A stretch of DNA of 64,000 bases from Dichetophora obliterata (Eukaryota; Arthropoda; Insecta; Diptera; Sciomyzidae): the NCBI GenBank assembly GCA_963920525.1, contig OY986436.1, positions 83,010,339-83,074,338 on the forward strand, written 5' to 3'. The notes beneath the pieces are model-generated. The model was given only the letters and a program-made list of their open reading frames with translations. It did not search any database and was not told where the DNA came from. Position numbers and translations under genes: made by a program. Below, piece after piece: positions 45,678-57,430 of the stretch; positions within the stretch are counted from its first letter, which is position 1, and every line of letters begins with the position of its first letter.

Positions 45678-45933
45678 TTGGTGGCTGAAGTTGATCCTTT
45701 AAGGGTGACACCATTGAAACCACCGTGGAATCGCGTTCTGTGTTAACATAACTAGAATTTCTCTCTGAGCTGAAAGAAAATCGCCGAAAGCGCGACGAAG
45801 CTCAGAAGAAAAATTAAGAGAAAGCAAAGAAAATACCAGCGAAGGTACCAAAACCAAAACCAGCAGCGAAGTCCTCGGAAAGAGCAGCAACAACAACTGA
45901 AGACATCAAAGACTTATTTTCATTACTGTAAAC

Positions 45934-46600
45934 TTAATTTTGTTCACTTATTTTAATTTTTTTCGAATACAAATGAATTCTCATTAGATTTAATTTCAGT
46001 GAATCACTGCAAACCATTAAAAGAATACATTTGTCATAAACGCTAAAAACCAATGGTTTTACCTAATTTTATAATTTTTACAGCGATGAGTTTTAGGTGT
46101 TCAGTAGCTGGGCCGATTTTTTCGGGGGTCGATTTTCGAGACTTTTGCCAGATCGACTGCCAAAATTGTATTTTTCGGAAATTTTAAATTCCATTTGAAC
46201 TTCTTGTTCAAACTTGAACTTCTAGCTATTGAAATAACCTGGCAAACGAAAATGAGAGCTCCGAGAAATTATGTTTTAAGCCAAAAGTATGGCCTCTAAA
46301 CGAAACGTGTTCAGCAGGTAGGCATCCTCCCCTATATATTTACGATCTCTTAACTAAATATGATGTAAATATTTATACAATAAATTGCTTGATATATGCG
46401 CAGGTAACACTAATTGTAACTTTGGTGGGGCAGCAAGACGGGGAAAAATAATCTTTTCAATAAGCTTCAAGAATCTACTGGGAAGATCCTTTTGGGAATA
46501 AACTGCGCAAATGAATAATTGAAAAACTGCATTCAAACGTCTATAGAATGACTTCCCATATAAACCAAAGTAATTGTTGTAAAAATATATTCGTATTTCT
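45934..46600. other. Flank of transposase relic, nothing recognised
   Basis: A+T-rich. It presumably contains the right end of the pogo-type element, but no matching inverted repeat was found. Confidence 0.35.
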
Positions 46601-46606
46601 ATATTT

Positions 46607-46941
46607 ATGCATACTGACCCTGTAGAAGAATTTCAAGATATTTGCGATACAGTAGATACAGAGTATCAAAAATTATTTAGATTTAGCAAGACCAGATGGT
46701 TCACTCTTTATGTATACTTTATATACCTAAACTTTTTATCCCAAACGCAATGTCCTATTCTGCGACAAGTTTTTATCGACACTTTCTCCTAAGTCAGGCT
46801 TATTTATGCACATTGCCAGGCTCTTTTTCATAATTATATTGCGCAGATTGAGTCCCAGAAAATCTGCATGATGGAAAATTTTCTGATCATAAAGCAGCTT
46901 CAATTTAAAATTATAAAACGTAGAGATTAATATTTCCGCCA
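46607..46941 (+). pseudogene. hAT-like transposase middle fragment
   Basis: The plus frame reads DPVEEFQDICDTVDTEYQKL, FRFSKTRWFTLY and FLSQTQCPILRQVFIDTFS. It then shifts to ALFHNYIAQIESQKICMMEN and FLIIKQLQFKI. The S-K/R-T-R-W motif followed by spaced C-P-x-x-L-R-x-F is the layout of hAT-derived proteins around the insertion domain. No ends or TSD are found. A short internal deletion lies after the W-x-x-L segment. Confidence 0.5.
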
Positions 46942-47256
46942 ATTAAGAGAACCAATTAAAGGAACACGCAAGTAGTTCTTGCAATGATTATTTAAGTTAA
47001 TTATTTAAGGTAAATTCATTCGAAGACGTAGGAGTTTTGAGATGGGTGCTTATCCATGATGCGCTATTAATGGTTAAGTATTTGACGAATTAAGGTGCGT
47101 TAAAAGTTATATGACTTTTAAGAAATAACATGAAGAGAATAACATAACTTTTAAAAATATCTTACAAGTTGTTCCAACAGAAAGATGTTTTCTATTTAAA
47201 ATTTTTATATATTTATTTATTTATTAGTTTTTAATTAATTTTTTATCTATTCATTT

Positions 47257-47706
<450 letters not shown>

Positions 47707-47889
47707 TAAATTTAAGATTTAGCAAAGCAATTATGTAGTTCTAAAAAATACCAAAATTAGTAATAAGCCGATATTAGTTGACATTTTTTTATTTTTCTTT
47801 GTTAATTTTATTTTAAACTTTTTACTATCTTCATTGAACAGAAATTATTGATATGGATTAAAACTATTCATTAAAATCAATTGCGTTAA

Positions 47890-48401
47890 GTTATGACCTG
47901 CGGTTAAAAAATTATTTTGTCTTTTGTTTTTCATAATTGTCTTCCAAAATCCTTCAAAAATAATGCCTTAAAAGGGTTTTTTAAAATGCGAATTATTTTT
48001 GGGGTTACAGCGCTATATATGTATGTATATAAAACGCCTAATTTTTGAACATTTTTTAAAATCGCGCCATTTTGTCAATTTTTGATATCCTTGTTCAGTA
48101 CCTGACTGACGTGATTACCAACAAAAAGCCGCCCGCAGAATTTTGATACGACATCTGGTTATATAAAAAAAAAAATATAAAGGCCAACGACACCCCGTTG
48201 GCCTTTTCATTTTTACGTACCAATTTTCATCGCTCCGGGAGGGGGGATAAAAAAACATCGAAACATTAGAAAGTACGGAAAAAGTTAGAAAATTTCGTTT
48301 TCTTTTAAGTAAAAAACCAAAAGTTAATAAAATGAAAAATGACTGAGCTACAGCAATTTTAAAAAACGTTATTTTTGTGGGCTTGAACCGCAGGTCATAT
48401 C
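47890..48401. mobile_element. TTAA-flanked MITE (piggyBac/Kolobok type)
   Basis: GTTATGACCTGCGGTT at the left and AACCGCAGGTCATATC at the right are inverted with one mismatch. TTAA flanks both sides (47886-47889 and 48402-48405), the target of piggyBac and Kolobok elements. It is 512 bp with no transposase. A GGCCAACG...CGTTGGCC hairpin lies at about 48183-48203. Confidence 0.75.
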
Positions 48402-48405
48402 TTAA

Positions 48406-48841
48406 ACTATTTTTATTTGTAATTAACATGTGACATCTGAAATATTAATATTATATGTACTTACCTTATGCAAGGCAATATCAAAATTGCAAATCAATAT
48501 GCGAAGAGTAATGTAAGCTTATCTGTTTTATGTTTATAATTAATTTTTATGTACTTGTATGTGTACCAAATATACTGCTATATCATATAAACATCCTTAT
48601 TATAAAATATTTAAAATTTTGGTGTGTCCTGTATTTTGCTATAAAAAATATGGTTACCGTAATTATTATGTACCTATGTCAAAGCAATATTTAGTTACTT
48701 CAACCAATATCATTAAAATATATAACTGCTTTCATTCAACACATACAGGTATAATTTGTTACGACTACACTTGGTAATTTGTACCAACGTTTTTTAATAG
48801 TTCATAAATAGTGTTAGATAGGCTCCAACTCAATGTATGTA
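48406..48841. other. A+T-rich, no gene
   Basis: The short open frame at 48559-48777 has no domain. Confidence 0.4.
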
Positions 48842-49226
48842 GGTAATGAAACCAAACTCTTTTCTCAGTGTAGAGACTAAAAAAAATACGAATTTTAATA
48901 CAATCAAAAGTTTTAGACGGTGAATGTTTTCGATTTGTTTATGACTGTAGAGATGTGTGCAAAGTTTGTATTTGTATTCAAAATAAAAAAGTGGGTATAA
49001 TAAAACAAGTCAAAATTGGTATAATGTATGAAACATTACCTTTGGTAATGAAACCAAACTCTTTTCTCAGTGTAGAGACTAAAAAAAATACGAATTTTAA
49101 TACAATCAAAAGTTTTAGACGGTGAATGTTTTCGATTTGTTTATGACTGTAGAGATGTGTGCAAAGTTTGTATTTGTATTCAAAATAAAAAAGTGGGTAT
49201 AATAAAACAAGTCAAAATTGGTATAA
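48842..49226 (+). repeat. Perfect 202-bp tandem duplication
   Basis: The 183 bp starting GGTAATGAAACCAAACTC at 48842 recur without difference from 49044, a period of 202. Each unit has TTTTCTCAGTGTAGAGAC, whose CTCAGTG followed by TA equals the right end of the element at 27209-28340. So the unit may include the end of a related copy. Confidence 0.9.
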
Positions 49227-49229
49227 AGA

Positions 49230-50660
49230 AGGTGAACTGCAGCATCAAAGGAAAAAACTCTTAACGGGGAAAATACCTAAAGAATACACAGCCAAATCAG
49301 TGCACCGGATGCATGTTTGGTGGAATGACGGGGACGGTGTTTGAAACGTGTCATCGAGAAAATGTTAAGAGAACGACATAGATACACACAAGGACATTCA
49401 CTATTATGTTGTCTCCACTAGGGGCCGTCAAAAAACATTTTGAATCACCAGCGATTCAACAGAGCTGCGGATTCACATCTGCAGTGTGTGCACCTGACAA
49501 CAAAAAACAACAACAAACAAACAAGACAAAAAAAACTATCACTATAGAACAAGTGTAAAAGAGCATCATCAACGAAGCAAAACGTGAACAAAGCACAAAC
49601 TCAACGGACACGATAGATAAACACTAGAATATTATATTAGTTTAGAAAAAATAAGTTTAGAACAACAAAAACAATGCAAAGAATATTTCTTTGCAACAGC
49701 AGACAAATATCAACAAGCGTCAACATCTCTGAGATGCAATGGTTAAAAAAGAAATAGCACAGCAACGTCAACTTCACCAGAAACAGCGTTGCCAGTTATT
49801 GAGAATTCTTAAAAAATCATCTTTCAGAAATTTAGAAAATTTTTAAGATAAGCTGTAGAAAAAACTAAAGATGATGTTTTAGGTTTTTTTTTCTAAATAC
49901 TAGAAAAAAAAATTTGTTTCAATCGAACTAAAATGTTATTAAAATCAGGATTAAAGGGTGTTTTATCCGGAATCCATCAAAATATCTTATATGTATCTTG
50001 TCATTATTTCATTAGCACAATTCCGGTGCAAAACTTCACTTGATTTTTTTTTTGCTGGAAATATTTTGCTTATCTAGCTACATCAAATATGTGTTGTTAA
50101 TATTATACATTATAGCTAACGTTTAATGTAAAAACAAGTATTATTATAATTATAATCCTACACTCAAAAAATATGCTTCCCTTAAATTAAGAATCTGTGG
50201 CTTCAATTCATATGCATGGGTTTTTCTATATTCTATAGAGGTCTCTCCTTAATGTAGACAATTTTTACATGACTTAACGACCTCACTTCTTGATTTCGCT
50301 GCAATGTTATCAAAACAGCTTCATAGTTTTCAAGACAAGTTTTTACTTACATATAAGAAATGACGATATGATATAAGTTAAATTTCCAACAATTTTATAC
50401 AAGCAGAAATAATTAAAAGAAAAACTGTATTGATATCAAGTCAGCTCGCAACATTCTACAGCGTGATTTCTTAAATTTGGAGAAACATAGGTTACAACAA
50501 CTTGGATATTTTATATAAATACGTGTAAGTTTTTTTTTTTTTTTTGTACACCACAAGTGATTTATTTTAAAGATGCATTTCTTATATTTCTGGAAAAAAT
50601 TATTTAAAATTATTTACGAAGCGAACGATTCTTAATAAAGCAACTTAAGCGACGATTGTT
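49230..50660. other. CAA-rich then A+T-rich, no gene
   Basis: 49490-49780 is rich in CAACA and looks like fly UTR or non-coding DNA. GCGTTGCCAGTTATTG at about 49786 resembles the end of the hAT MITE at 33768, but no partner end was found. Confidence 0.4.
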
Positions 50661-50664
50661 GATC

Positions 50665-50725
50665 AACAGCGATGGTCGAATGGATGCACTTACACTCACG
50701 CGGCCGAGGTTCAAGTCTCCGGATA
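50665..50725 (+). repeat. tRNA-like sequence, probable SINE head or tRNA relic
   Basis: TGGTCGAATGG (50673-50683) resembles an A box. GGTTCAAGTCTC (50708-50719) is close to the B-box consensus. The spacing is about 35 nt, shorter than in most tRNAs, and acceptor stems do not pair. Not a functional tRNA as read. Confidence 0.4.
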
Positions 50726-50729
50726 ATGA

Positions 50730-51826
50730 TAATTTTTTAAATTAATATAATATTAATAATAATAACGTTTACAGTTTTTCTCGGTATAAAAATCATAACT
50801 CTCACAGTATGCTGTTTAATCTTAAAAAAGGGTTTTTTTTGCAAAAATTAAAACTTTTTCCAGGAATTTAATGAAAAATTTATTATTTTCAGAGAAAATT
50901 TTTCTCTTACTTATAGCCTAAACGGCAGAAAATTTCTTATTTCAAAAGAAAATGTTTCTCTTTGTTATAGCAAATGATAAATAAACGGTAGAAAAACTTA
51001 CTCGGAATAGTTCGTAAATGATTGGATAATTTTCCTAAAATATTTCCCACTTCTGGTGTCAATTAAACGAAAAATATATACTCCATTTTTAGAAAATTGG
51101 CCATGGCGTTAAATGAAGCCCGATAGATTTTCTTGAGTATAAAAAATTAATTAAGTAATAATTATAATTATTAATATAATTATTTGTATAAAATTTTATT
51201 ATAATATTTTAGTAACACAGAAAAGTATGTATGTGGCCCTACCACGCACGGTCAAAGTGAAACCTTCAGAAAACTGTAGCAATTTTTAGTACAACGACTT
51301 TGCATAAAAAATCTTTTAATAAGAATGAGAAGAAACGACATGAAAATCAAAGTTTTGACTTTCAAAGCAAATATCGTTGCTGTTTTTAAATACAATTAAT
51401 TATTACAGTCGAGTATCATAGCTTGCTCAACAAAAACAATACCATGATTCTTCAATATATTCTCGACTTAATCTCAACTCATAACTAAGTGTTATTTTTC
51501 AATATGGAAAATAAGTTCTCTAATATTTTCTCAACTTGATATCAGGTGTGTTTCACAGTTTGATAACAAGTGTTATTCTCAAGTTGAGAACAAGTGACTT
51601 CTCAAGGTGATTTCTAATATAATAATAGTTCGTTCGTATTATTTAAATTCTTCACATAAGTTATAAAAATCCATTTATTTCATTTAAAATTTATATTTGA
51701 ATTCATGTTTTACATGATATGAGGAAAAATAAAAAAATATTTTAAACAATATTAAAAATATCAATATATATATTCAATTCACAAAATTGCACTTCATTAT
51801 AATAAAAATGAGATCGTATTTTATAT
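50730..51826. other. A+T-rich, no gene
   Basis: Several TTCTCAACTTGA/TCTCAAGTTGAGAA variants at about 51470-51610 form loose direct and inverted repeats. No coding sequence. Confidence 0.4.
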
Positions 51827-53910
51827 CACAGTGTGTAATTTTTTAAGTCATGGCAAAATAACCATATACGGACATCGCTACGTGATAAAAGAAAAAAAAA
51901 AAGACCCCTGTCTCCCAGTTTTACCCAAAGTCCTCCAGATTTTTTTATGGGCCCCCAAAGATGTGGGGCCTCGGTGTCATTTTTGCAAAAAAATGATCAG
52001 CAAACCGTTCGGAATTTTGATTTACTCTCTTAGGCAAAGTTGTAGCTCTTGTCATAAAGAACAAAAATTGTGAACATATAAAATAAAAAACTTCATCTTC
52101 AAGGTCAAAATCGCAAAAAACTTTCAATTCAATTTTTTTTTACCTTTTTTCCCCTGTTCAGGTCCATAGGTAGCAAACCGTTCAAAATTCAAGGAAATAA
52201 TCAACTACAAAAATGAACCAAAGATCTCAGTAAACAACTTTTTGGAACATATAAACTTCCTAGGAATGATTCTTAACACCGTTTAGGTAGCGCTTAGGTA
52301 GCCGCAAAATTTCCCGAAATTTTTTTAATTTCATTTGTTTTTTCTTTACTTCAACATTGAGATACTATAAAGCCTTCTCCCGTAAGTGAAAAGGCATGTT
52401 GCAGGTTTCATTGTTATACTATTACTGATTTTATTAATCTTAGTTCTTAGGTGGTATGGGTTGACATTTAGAGTTAGGGTTGTAACAAAGAGTTGTAGCA
52501 TAGATATTTAGTAAGTAACACCACTTGCTGTAGTCTTTCCTGTACATTCTGTACTACGATCTGGAGTTGGCGGCCTTGGTGATACAAAATTTTCGGGTGC
52601 AAGCCCTGGTAGTGTGGCTGTTACAGTTGCTTTATAACTTTTGTTCCTCTCATAATCGCATATCGATTTAGACCACATGTGTAATTAACGCATGCATAGC
52701 AACTGGTTTCATCATGATCACCTGGGAGATTAATCCAGTTTACCGGCTTACAATACTTCATACTATGTTTGCCTCCACTCAACTATGCCATGAGATTGTT
52801 ATAACATTGGCGACACACTGTATTATATGTGTAATTTTAACCGGTCAAGTCTACTTCCTCGAAAAACAACTTATATGCTTTCTTGAATTGACTAATTAAA
52901 ATATTCTTTTCTTTTTGCAATGTTGTAGAAACTTTTTTCTGATTTGATGACCGCAAACGTTGCAAAATAAATCAATATTTTGTTTTTATCTGAATTCAAT
53001 GCAGATGTTTGCTTCCAGGTAGTTGTTTGACAATTTGGGCACGGGAACTCACCCACCAGCTTGAGAATTTTAATTAGAATGCACTTACTATCAGTGAAGG
53101 TACAGTGCACTCACACACTCGGCCTCCTGACTGACAATTATTTAGGTTCAAAGTTTTGAAATCAACTTTTTTTTAAGAAATCGCTTATTTTCTTACACTT
53201 CAATTGTTTTTTTCCTAGTGCTGTTTTTTGAGAAAACCAGATTTTTATTAAAAAAAGTGAGGTTAAAAAATCTTTTTTTTTTAATATTCCCCGATTAGTT
53301 AATAAAAATGAACATATTTATATAGAGATTTATAGCGTTTTCAAAGGTCTTCTCAACGATACCCATCTCAACCAGATCGGATAAGAAATGGGTGAGATAT
53401 AAGCGATTATATACTCAAGCTATAAAGGCCTATGTCTCAAGAAGTTGGATCGGCCTCCTTAAAAAAACTTTGGGGTTTTAATCAGCGCTGTAAGCCCTAC
53501 CAGCCCAAAGAAAATTGGCGCATTTTTCATGAAGTAAATTTGTTCGTAAAAGCGGAAAATAAAAAAAAAAACGCTTTTTGGGCCATTTTTTGCTCATTTT
53601 TTAAAGTTTTTATGCGATTTTGACCTTGAAGATGAAGTTTTTTGGTTTTATATGTTCACAATTTTTGTTCTTTATGGCAAGAGCTACAACTTTTCCTCAG
53701 AGAGGAAATCAAAATTCCGAACGGTTTGCAAGATATGAGCTTGAGAAAATTATCATTTTTTGCAAAAATGACACCGAGGCTCTACATCTTTGGGAGCCCA
53801 TAAAAAAAACCTGGAGGACTTTGGGCAAAACTGGGAGACAGGGGTCTTTTTTTTATCTTTTATCACGTAGTGGTGTCTGTATATGGTTATTTTTTTCGTG
53901 TTGCACTGTG
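51827..53910. mobile_element. Element with about 320-bp inverted repeats, CACAGTG ends
   Basis: The arm 51827-52145 is mirrored by about 53575-53910. Matching blocks include AAATAACCATATACRGAC, CTACGTGATAAAAG, GACCCCTGTCTCCCAGTTTT, TTTTTGCAAAAAATGAT and CTTCATCTTCAAGGTCAAAA. The first seven bases are CACAGTG at both ends, and TAT directly flanks both ends. The 1.4-kb centre has no recognisable transposase; the open frames at 52714-52899 and 52892-53110 lack domains. Superfamily unresolved. Confidence 0.75.
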
Positions 53911-53936
53911 TATTAAAAAAACTATATAAAGTTAGA

Positions 53937-54760
53937 CTATTTACTTTTCTTATTCTCCTTGAACTCAGACTTCTTTTTCAATCGATTCTTCGAATGTTGA
54001 ACAAATGTTATAGAGGTTTTTAGAAATTCTTCCTCTGAAATAATAAAAAATCCTATCAACATTTTTCCGTTATGGATTGATGATAATTTTTTGAGAAACA
54101 AATTACGTATTATTGGTATTATATAGTGGTCTAATATCTTTTTTCTAGCTGTTTCTTTCCAGCAGAAGCTCATAGCTGCTTTGTCTGTAAGCAATGTTCT
54201 CCAACAAAGTGTTATAAATTTCATCGAGTTGGAAAATGTAAACGTATTTAATTCAGCAACCTTGAAAAATAATTTTTAGCAAAGAGCGTAACTAGCTACT
54301 TCATATCCATAATTTACTAAACAGGAAAATTTTTCTTCGGAAACTTCTATAACTTTTTCAAATTCATAGAATTCTTCAGGCATGTCGAATGGTGATTTTG
54401 GCAAGATTGAATTTCTTTTAGTAAAATTATTTTGTAATTTATTAATCTTCACTTCCTCAAGATGCGTTTAAGTAATTTATGCGTTGTATCATTTCGATCT
54501 TTTATTTCTAAAGAAAGAAAGAAATTAAAAAAAAATACACTAGAGATGCACTCCTTTTGCAACTATTTGATGGATGCAAAACGCAGCAGATATAGAGTAA
54601 CCCCCTTATAAGCAAATTACCTTTCATAACTCTTTCCTCAATTTCTCCGATATAGGGTTTTAATTCCAAAAAATCTGAAATAATTAGTATTTAAATATAA
54701 TATTTTATTAAAACGCACCTTGATTAGGTGCAAACTCAGCAGTATCTTCGAGCATTTCTT
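53937..54760 (-). pseudogene. DUF4806-like gene relic with two introns
   Basis: On the minus strand, exon A (to 54719) reads EALEEEMLEDTAEFAPNQ. A GTGCGT...TTTCAG intron spans 54718-54675. Exon B (54674-54621) reads FLELKPYIGEIEERVMK. A second intron, GTAATT...CTTTAG, spans 54620-54508. Exon C runs from 54507, and the codon phase is kept across both junctions. Exon C has one frameshift near 54460, then FDMPEEFYEFEKVIEVSEEK, SMKFITLCWRTLLTDKAAMS and FCWKETARKK. It ends KENKKSK with a stop at 53937. EF-EFE and the F-W-x-G-x-K-like block fit DUF4806. Function unknown. A stop also lies at about 54280. Confidence 0.55.
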
Positions 54761-54799
54761 CTTCAAGTGCTTCTTTGTAGCTTTAACTGAAATCCATCT

Positions 54800-55187
54800 A
54801 CGTGTGTATTAATGGTATTACAAGAAATTGGTTGCATTCGAAATTGTGAAACATTACAAGTTTTTCTGAAATTTGTTCAGTGGAATGCAGGTAAATTGAG
54901 TTTGAATATTGTAAGCTGTTGCTACATTTTATATTAAAACGGCTAGATTTTATTGGAAGATTGAAAAAGTCCTACAAACTAGGGACTTCCTTAGCTTGTG
55001 TACGTATAACATCATAACATACATTAATAAAAATATTGTAAATATTTTCAGCCTAATACTATAAAAATTGCCTGGTCGTTTTGAAGAAAAATAGAATTGA
55101 CGTGTATGAAAGAAATTCAATTTTTCATTTTGGATTACCTTTTTTGGCAACCTCTCAGTTGATTGAATTGATGTGTATTTACTTTCT
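54800..55187. other. A+T-rich, nothing recognised
   Basis: The open frames on both strands at 54950-55338 do not show domains. Confidence 0.4.
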
Positions 55188-55680
55188 TCAATTAACGGTT
55201 GCAAATCTGAGCAGCAATTCTATCTTTTTTCTAAATTTTTTTTTCAGTTTAGATAAAAATTTTTTAAACTTGAATGAGCTTATTGATTCCAAGCTACCAA
55301 ATTCTAAAGCATCACTAGCTAAATGGGTAAGACAGTGATAATTAAAGGTTAGGAAAGAGTTATCATAATGTTCAAAATTGGAAAGATCGCGAAGTGCAAA
55401 CCGAATGAATCTTCGTTGAACGGCTTCGATTCGGACAGAATGGGTGTTATATAGGAGACCAGACCTGGCTAGCATATTCGAGGATGGGTCTAACAAATGT
55501 AAGATAGAGAGATTTAGTCACGTAAGGACTGGAGAACTCTCTGGATCAGTGTTACACGAATCCCAGTGCAGAGTTGGCTCCTAAAATTAAGTTCCTTGTC
55601 TCATATTACACCTAAGTCCCGTAAATAACTTACAGGAGGAACTGGCTTACCGAGTAAATTACATTATAAACAATATTGTT
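55188..55680 (-). pseudogene. Non-LTR reverse transcriptase C-terminal relic
   Basis: Minus strand, in shifting frames: PVPPVSYLRDLGVI, FRSQLCTGIR, NTHSVRIEAVQRRFIRFALR and DLSNFEHYDN. The D-L-G-V block and the V-Q-R-R-F-I-R-F-A motif are CR1/Jockey-clade ORF2 C-terminal signatures, homologous to 7110-7370 but from a different family. It ends at 55188. It has no 5' part and several stops. Confidence 0.7.
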
Positions 55681-56199
55681 AGTTTCAAAAACAAACATTT
55701 CAAGAAACAATAATTTTAATTTAAAATAGAAGAATATACTTTTAATTAATCAAATTAAAGTTCTGACAACTTAACCACCTTACCATCTTGTCGTGGTCTT
55801 AGCTTTCTTTTATCATTATTTTGCTTAGATGAGCTCAACAATTTTGATAATGGTTGAATATTCAAATTGCCATCATTTGTTGAACCAGAGGTGGAGTTGC
55901 TTGGTCTATCTGTAATATCGATATTATTGTTGTCTCCTTGGCTGCGTATGTGATCTAGGTGTATCTTTATTTCTCAATTATTATGTAAGTAAATGCAATA
56001 AGTTCTGGGACCGACTTATTTTGTATTCGAGCAGGAGACCACTTTTGCTTGTTTGCGTTTGTATAATCCCTTATTACAACTTCTTGACCTCAAAAAAACT
56101 GGACATCACGACTATCTTTAAAATTCAAAACACTTTTTTCTTGGCATTTTATGATTCGAGCCCCAGTAAGTGGCTATAATAAACTAAGCGTATTTTTTA

Positions 56200-56640
56200 A
56201 ATTCGACCAAAGAGTAATTTCACAAGTGATTTACCTGTAGTGCGTGATTAGAATTTTAAATTTTTTTAGTGTTTTTACAAATTTTGTTGCCTGCCCGGCT
56301 GCTGACAAGTCATATCGGCGAAATAATTGTCTTAATTTATTTATAGTAACCCATTTTGAGAATGAGCCAATCACAAACAATAAATAAAAATCTTTTATGG
56401 GACCTGCGAAGTCAACATGAATGCGACTCCAAACAGAGTCAGTTGGTTTCCAAGGAATTAGATTGCTTTTCTCTAGACGCGAAAGTATCTCTTGACAAGG
56501 CAAACAGTTTCTGACTAAACGTTCTACATTTTCATCGATTTTTGGTTTTTTTAGCTACACAGTTTCTCTAGCTATTTCTTTAAATCTGGGATGTAAAAAA
56601 TTCTCTATATCAATAAATTTAATATAACTACTATCATTTA
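56200..56640 (-). pseudogene. gypsy integrase relic
   Basis: Minus strand: ENVERLVRNCLPCQEILSRL-like zinc-finger tail, then KPTDSVWSRIHVDFAGPIKD (first catalytic Asp), YLLFVIGSFSKWVTINK, RQLFRRYDLS and AGQATKFV. The Ser-Asp before the Q-A-T-x-F block is replaced, so the second catalytic Asp appears lost. The third block with Glu is deleted: the sequence passes directly to the KSLVKLLFGR region. Confidence 0.7.
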
Positions 56641-56699
56641 TGTCATTACCCATATTATGTTAAGCAATTATTGATAAACTATTTGCTTCATTTTAAGTT

Positions 56700-57430
56700 C
56701 CCTTTACATATCTCATAGGAAAATCAAATCCGGATAAAATCCGCGCCCACCTTTGAATGCGCGCTGCAGCCATTTTTGGTAAATCTTTAGTTTCTCCAAA
56801 AAAAGATTACAACGGTTAATGATCTGTTTTCAAAATTAAATTATTTCCAAGTAAATACCAAGAATGATAGAATAATAGATTGCGCAGATCGTAAAAATTA
56901 TTGTCTACGATCTGCGCATGTCGTCATGATAGCCTTACGATATGAACTTACGATATGAGATTGTTGTCAATTAATGTAAACAAATGTGAAACTAGTCTGT
57001 AAGCAGTGCAATTAAATTGTTAATATAATTGACTAAACAAATTTTTCCACCGTTTTATATTAAAATATGAATAAAGAATTATGAAAGAGTGCTGCGCATA
57101 TAATTTTTGTGCTAATTTTTTTAGTTTTTTTTTGGTTTTAAAGCAAGTTGGAATGGAACCAACTTGCACTGGCAAAAGATTCAAGAAACAAACTTCGTCT
57201 AGCCTGACGTCATGATCGTAAAAAATATTTTTATCGTAGCTAGAAAAGTCAAAATGAAAAGTAAACAACATGTCGGACCTGCGCAATACGTAATCCTTTT
57301 ATCTATCATTCTTGAGTAAATACTGCTTCAATTTAGTTACAGAAAACATAATGGCTAGCACATCTTTTTCGAGTGTAACATAGTTCCTTTCGCTCTTCGA
57401 TAAGGCCCTAGAAATGAAGACTACTAGTTA
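56700..57430 (-). pseudogene. gypsy RNase H relic, split by insertion
   Basis: RALSKSERNYVTLEKDVLAI and MFSVTKLKQYL precede the insertion (56859-57314). Afterwards come NNLILKTDH with a stop, FFGETKDLPKMAAARIQRWA and RILSGFDFPMRYVKGT. The Glu and Asp positions of the RNase H site are visible. It is broken by several stops. Confidence 0.75.
56859..57314. mobile_element. MITE with 9-bp TSD AGTAAATAC (Mutator-like?)
   Basis: CAAGAATGATAG at the left and CTATCATTCTTG at the right are perfect inverted ends. AGTAAATAC is repeated directly on both sides (56850-56858 and 57315-57323). Removing the insert with one TSD restores the RNase H reading region. Nine-base TSDs are typical of Mutator-like elements. 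The interior has a perfect 12-bp hairpin GCGCAGATCGTA...TACGATCTGCGC near 56884-56919 and related GCGCAGGTC/ATCGTA motifs at the other end. No transposase. Confidence 0.75.

Larger units (their letters stand above)
43345..45933 (+). pseudogene. pogo/jerky-type DDE transposase relic, split by hAT
   Basis: The plus strand reads MVTMALAVNAAGTSIAQFFL, FPRKKMQTTSM, DAPDGAIGYVND-like, then IVLLLDNHTSYLSVEALDLV and AENGVTLMSFPP. LLLDNHxSHxS and the SFPPH block are hallmarks of the DDE_1 core; the Asp is present, and the HxLQPLD segment that should follow is damaged. The linker TAPPAIAMASTSGTSSVPTS runs to the hAT insertion (43891-45677). It resumes with EVDPLRVTPLKPPWNRVL and a Lys/Pro-rich tail ending DIKDLFSLL, TAA at about 45933. 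The N-terminal DNA-binding half is absent. Confidence 0.8.

Noticed and set aside
49780..49810. Second copy of the CAACGTTGCCAGTTA hAT MITE
   Set aside because: Only one end-like sequence is present; no partner end or TSD was found.
50665..50725. Functional tRNA gene
   Set aside because: A and B boxes can be seen but they are too close together and no acceptor or anticodon stem forms.
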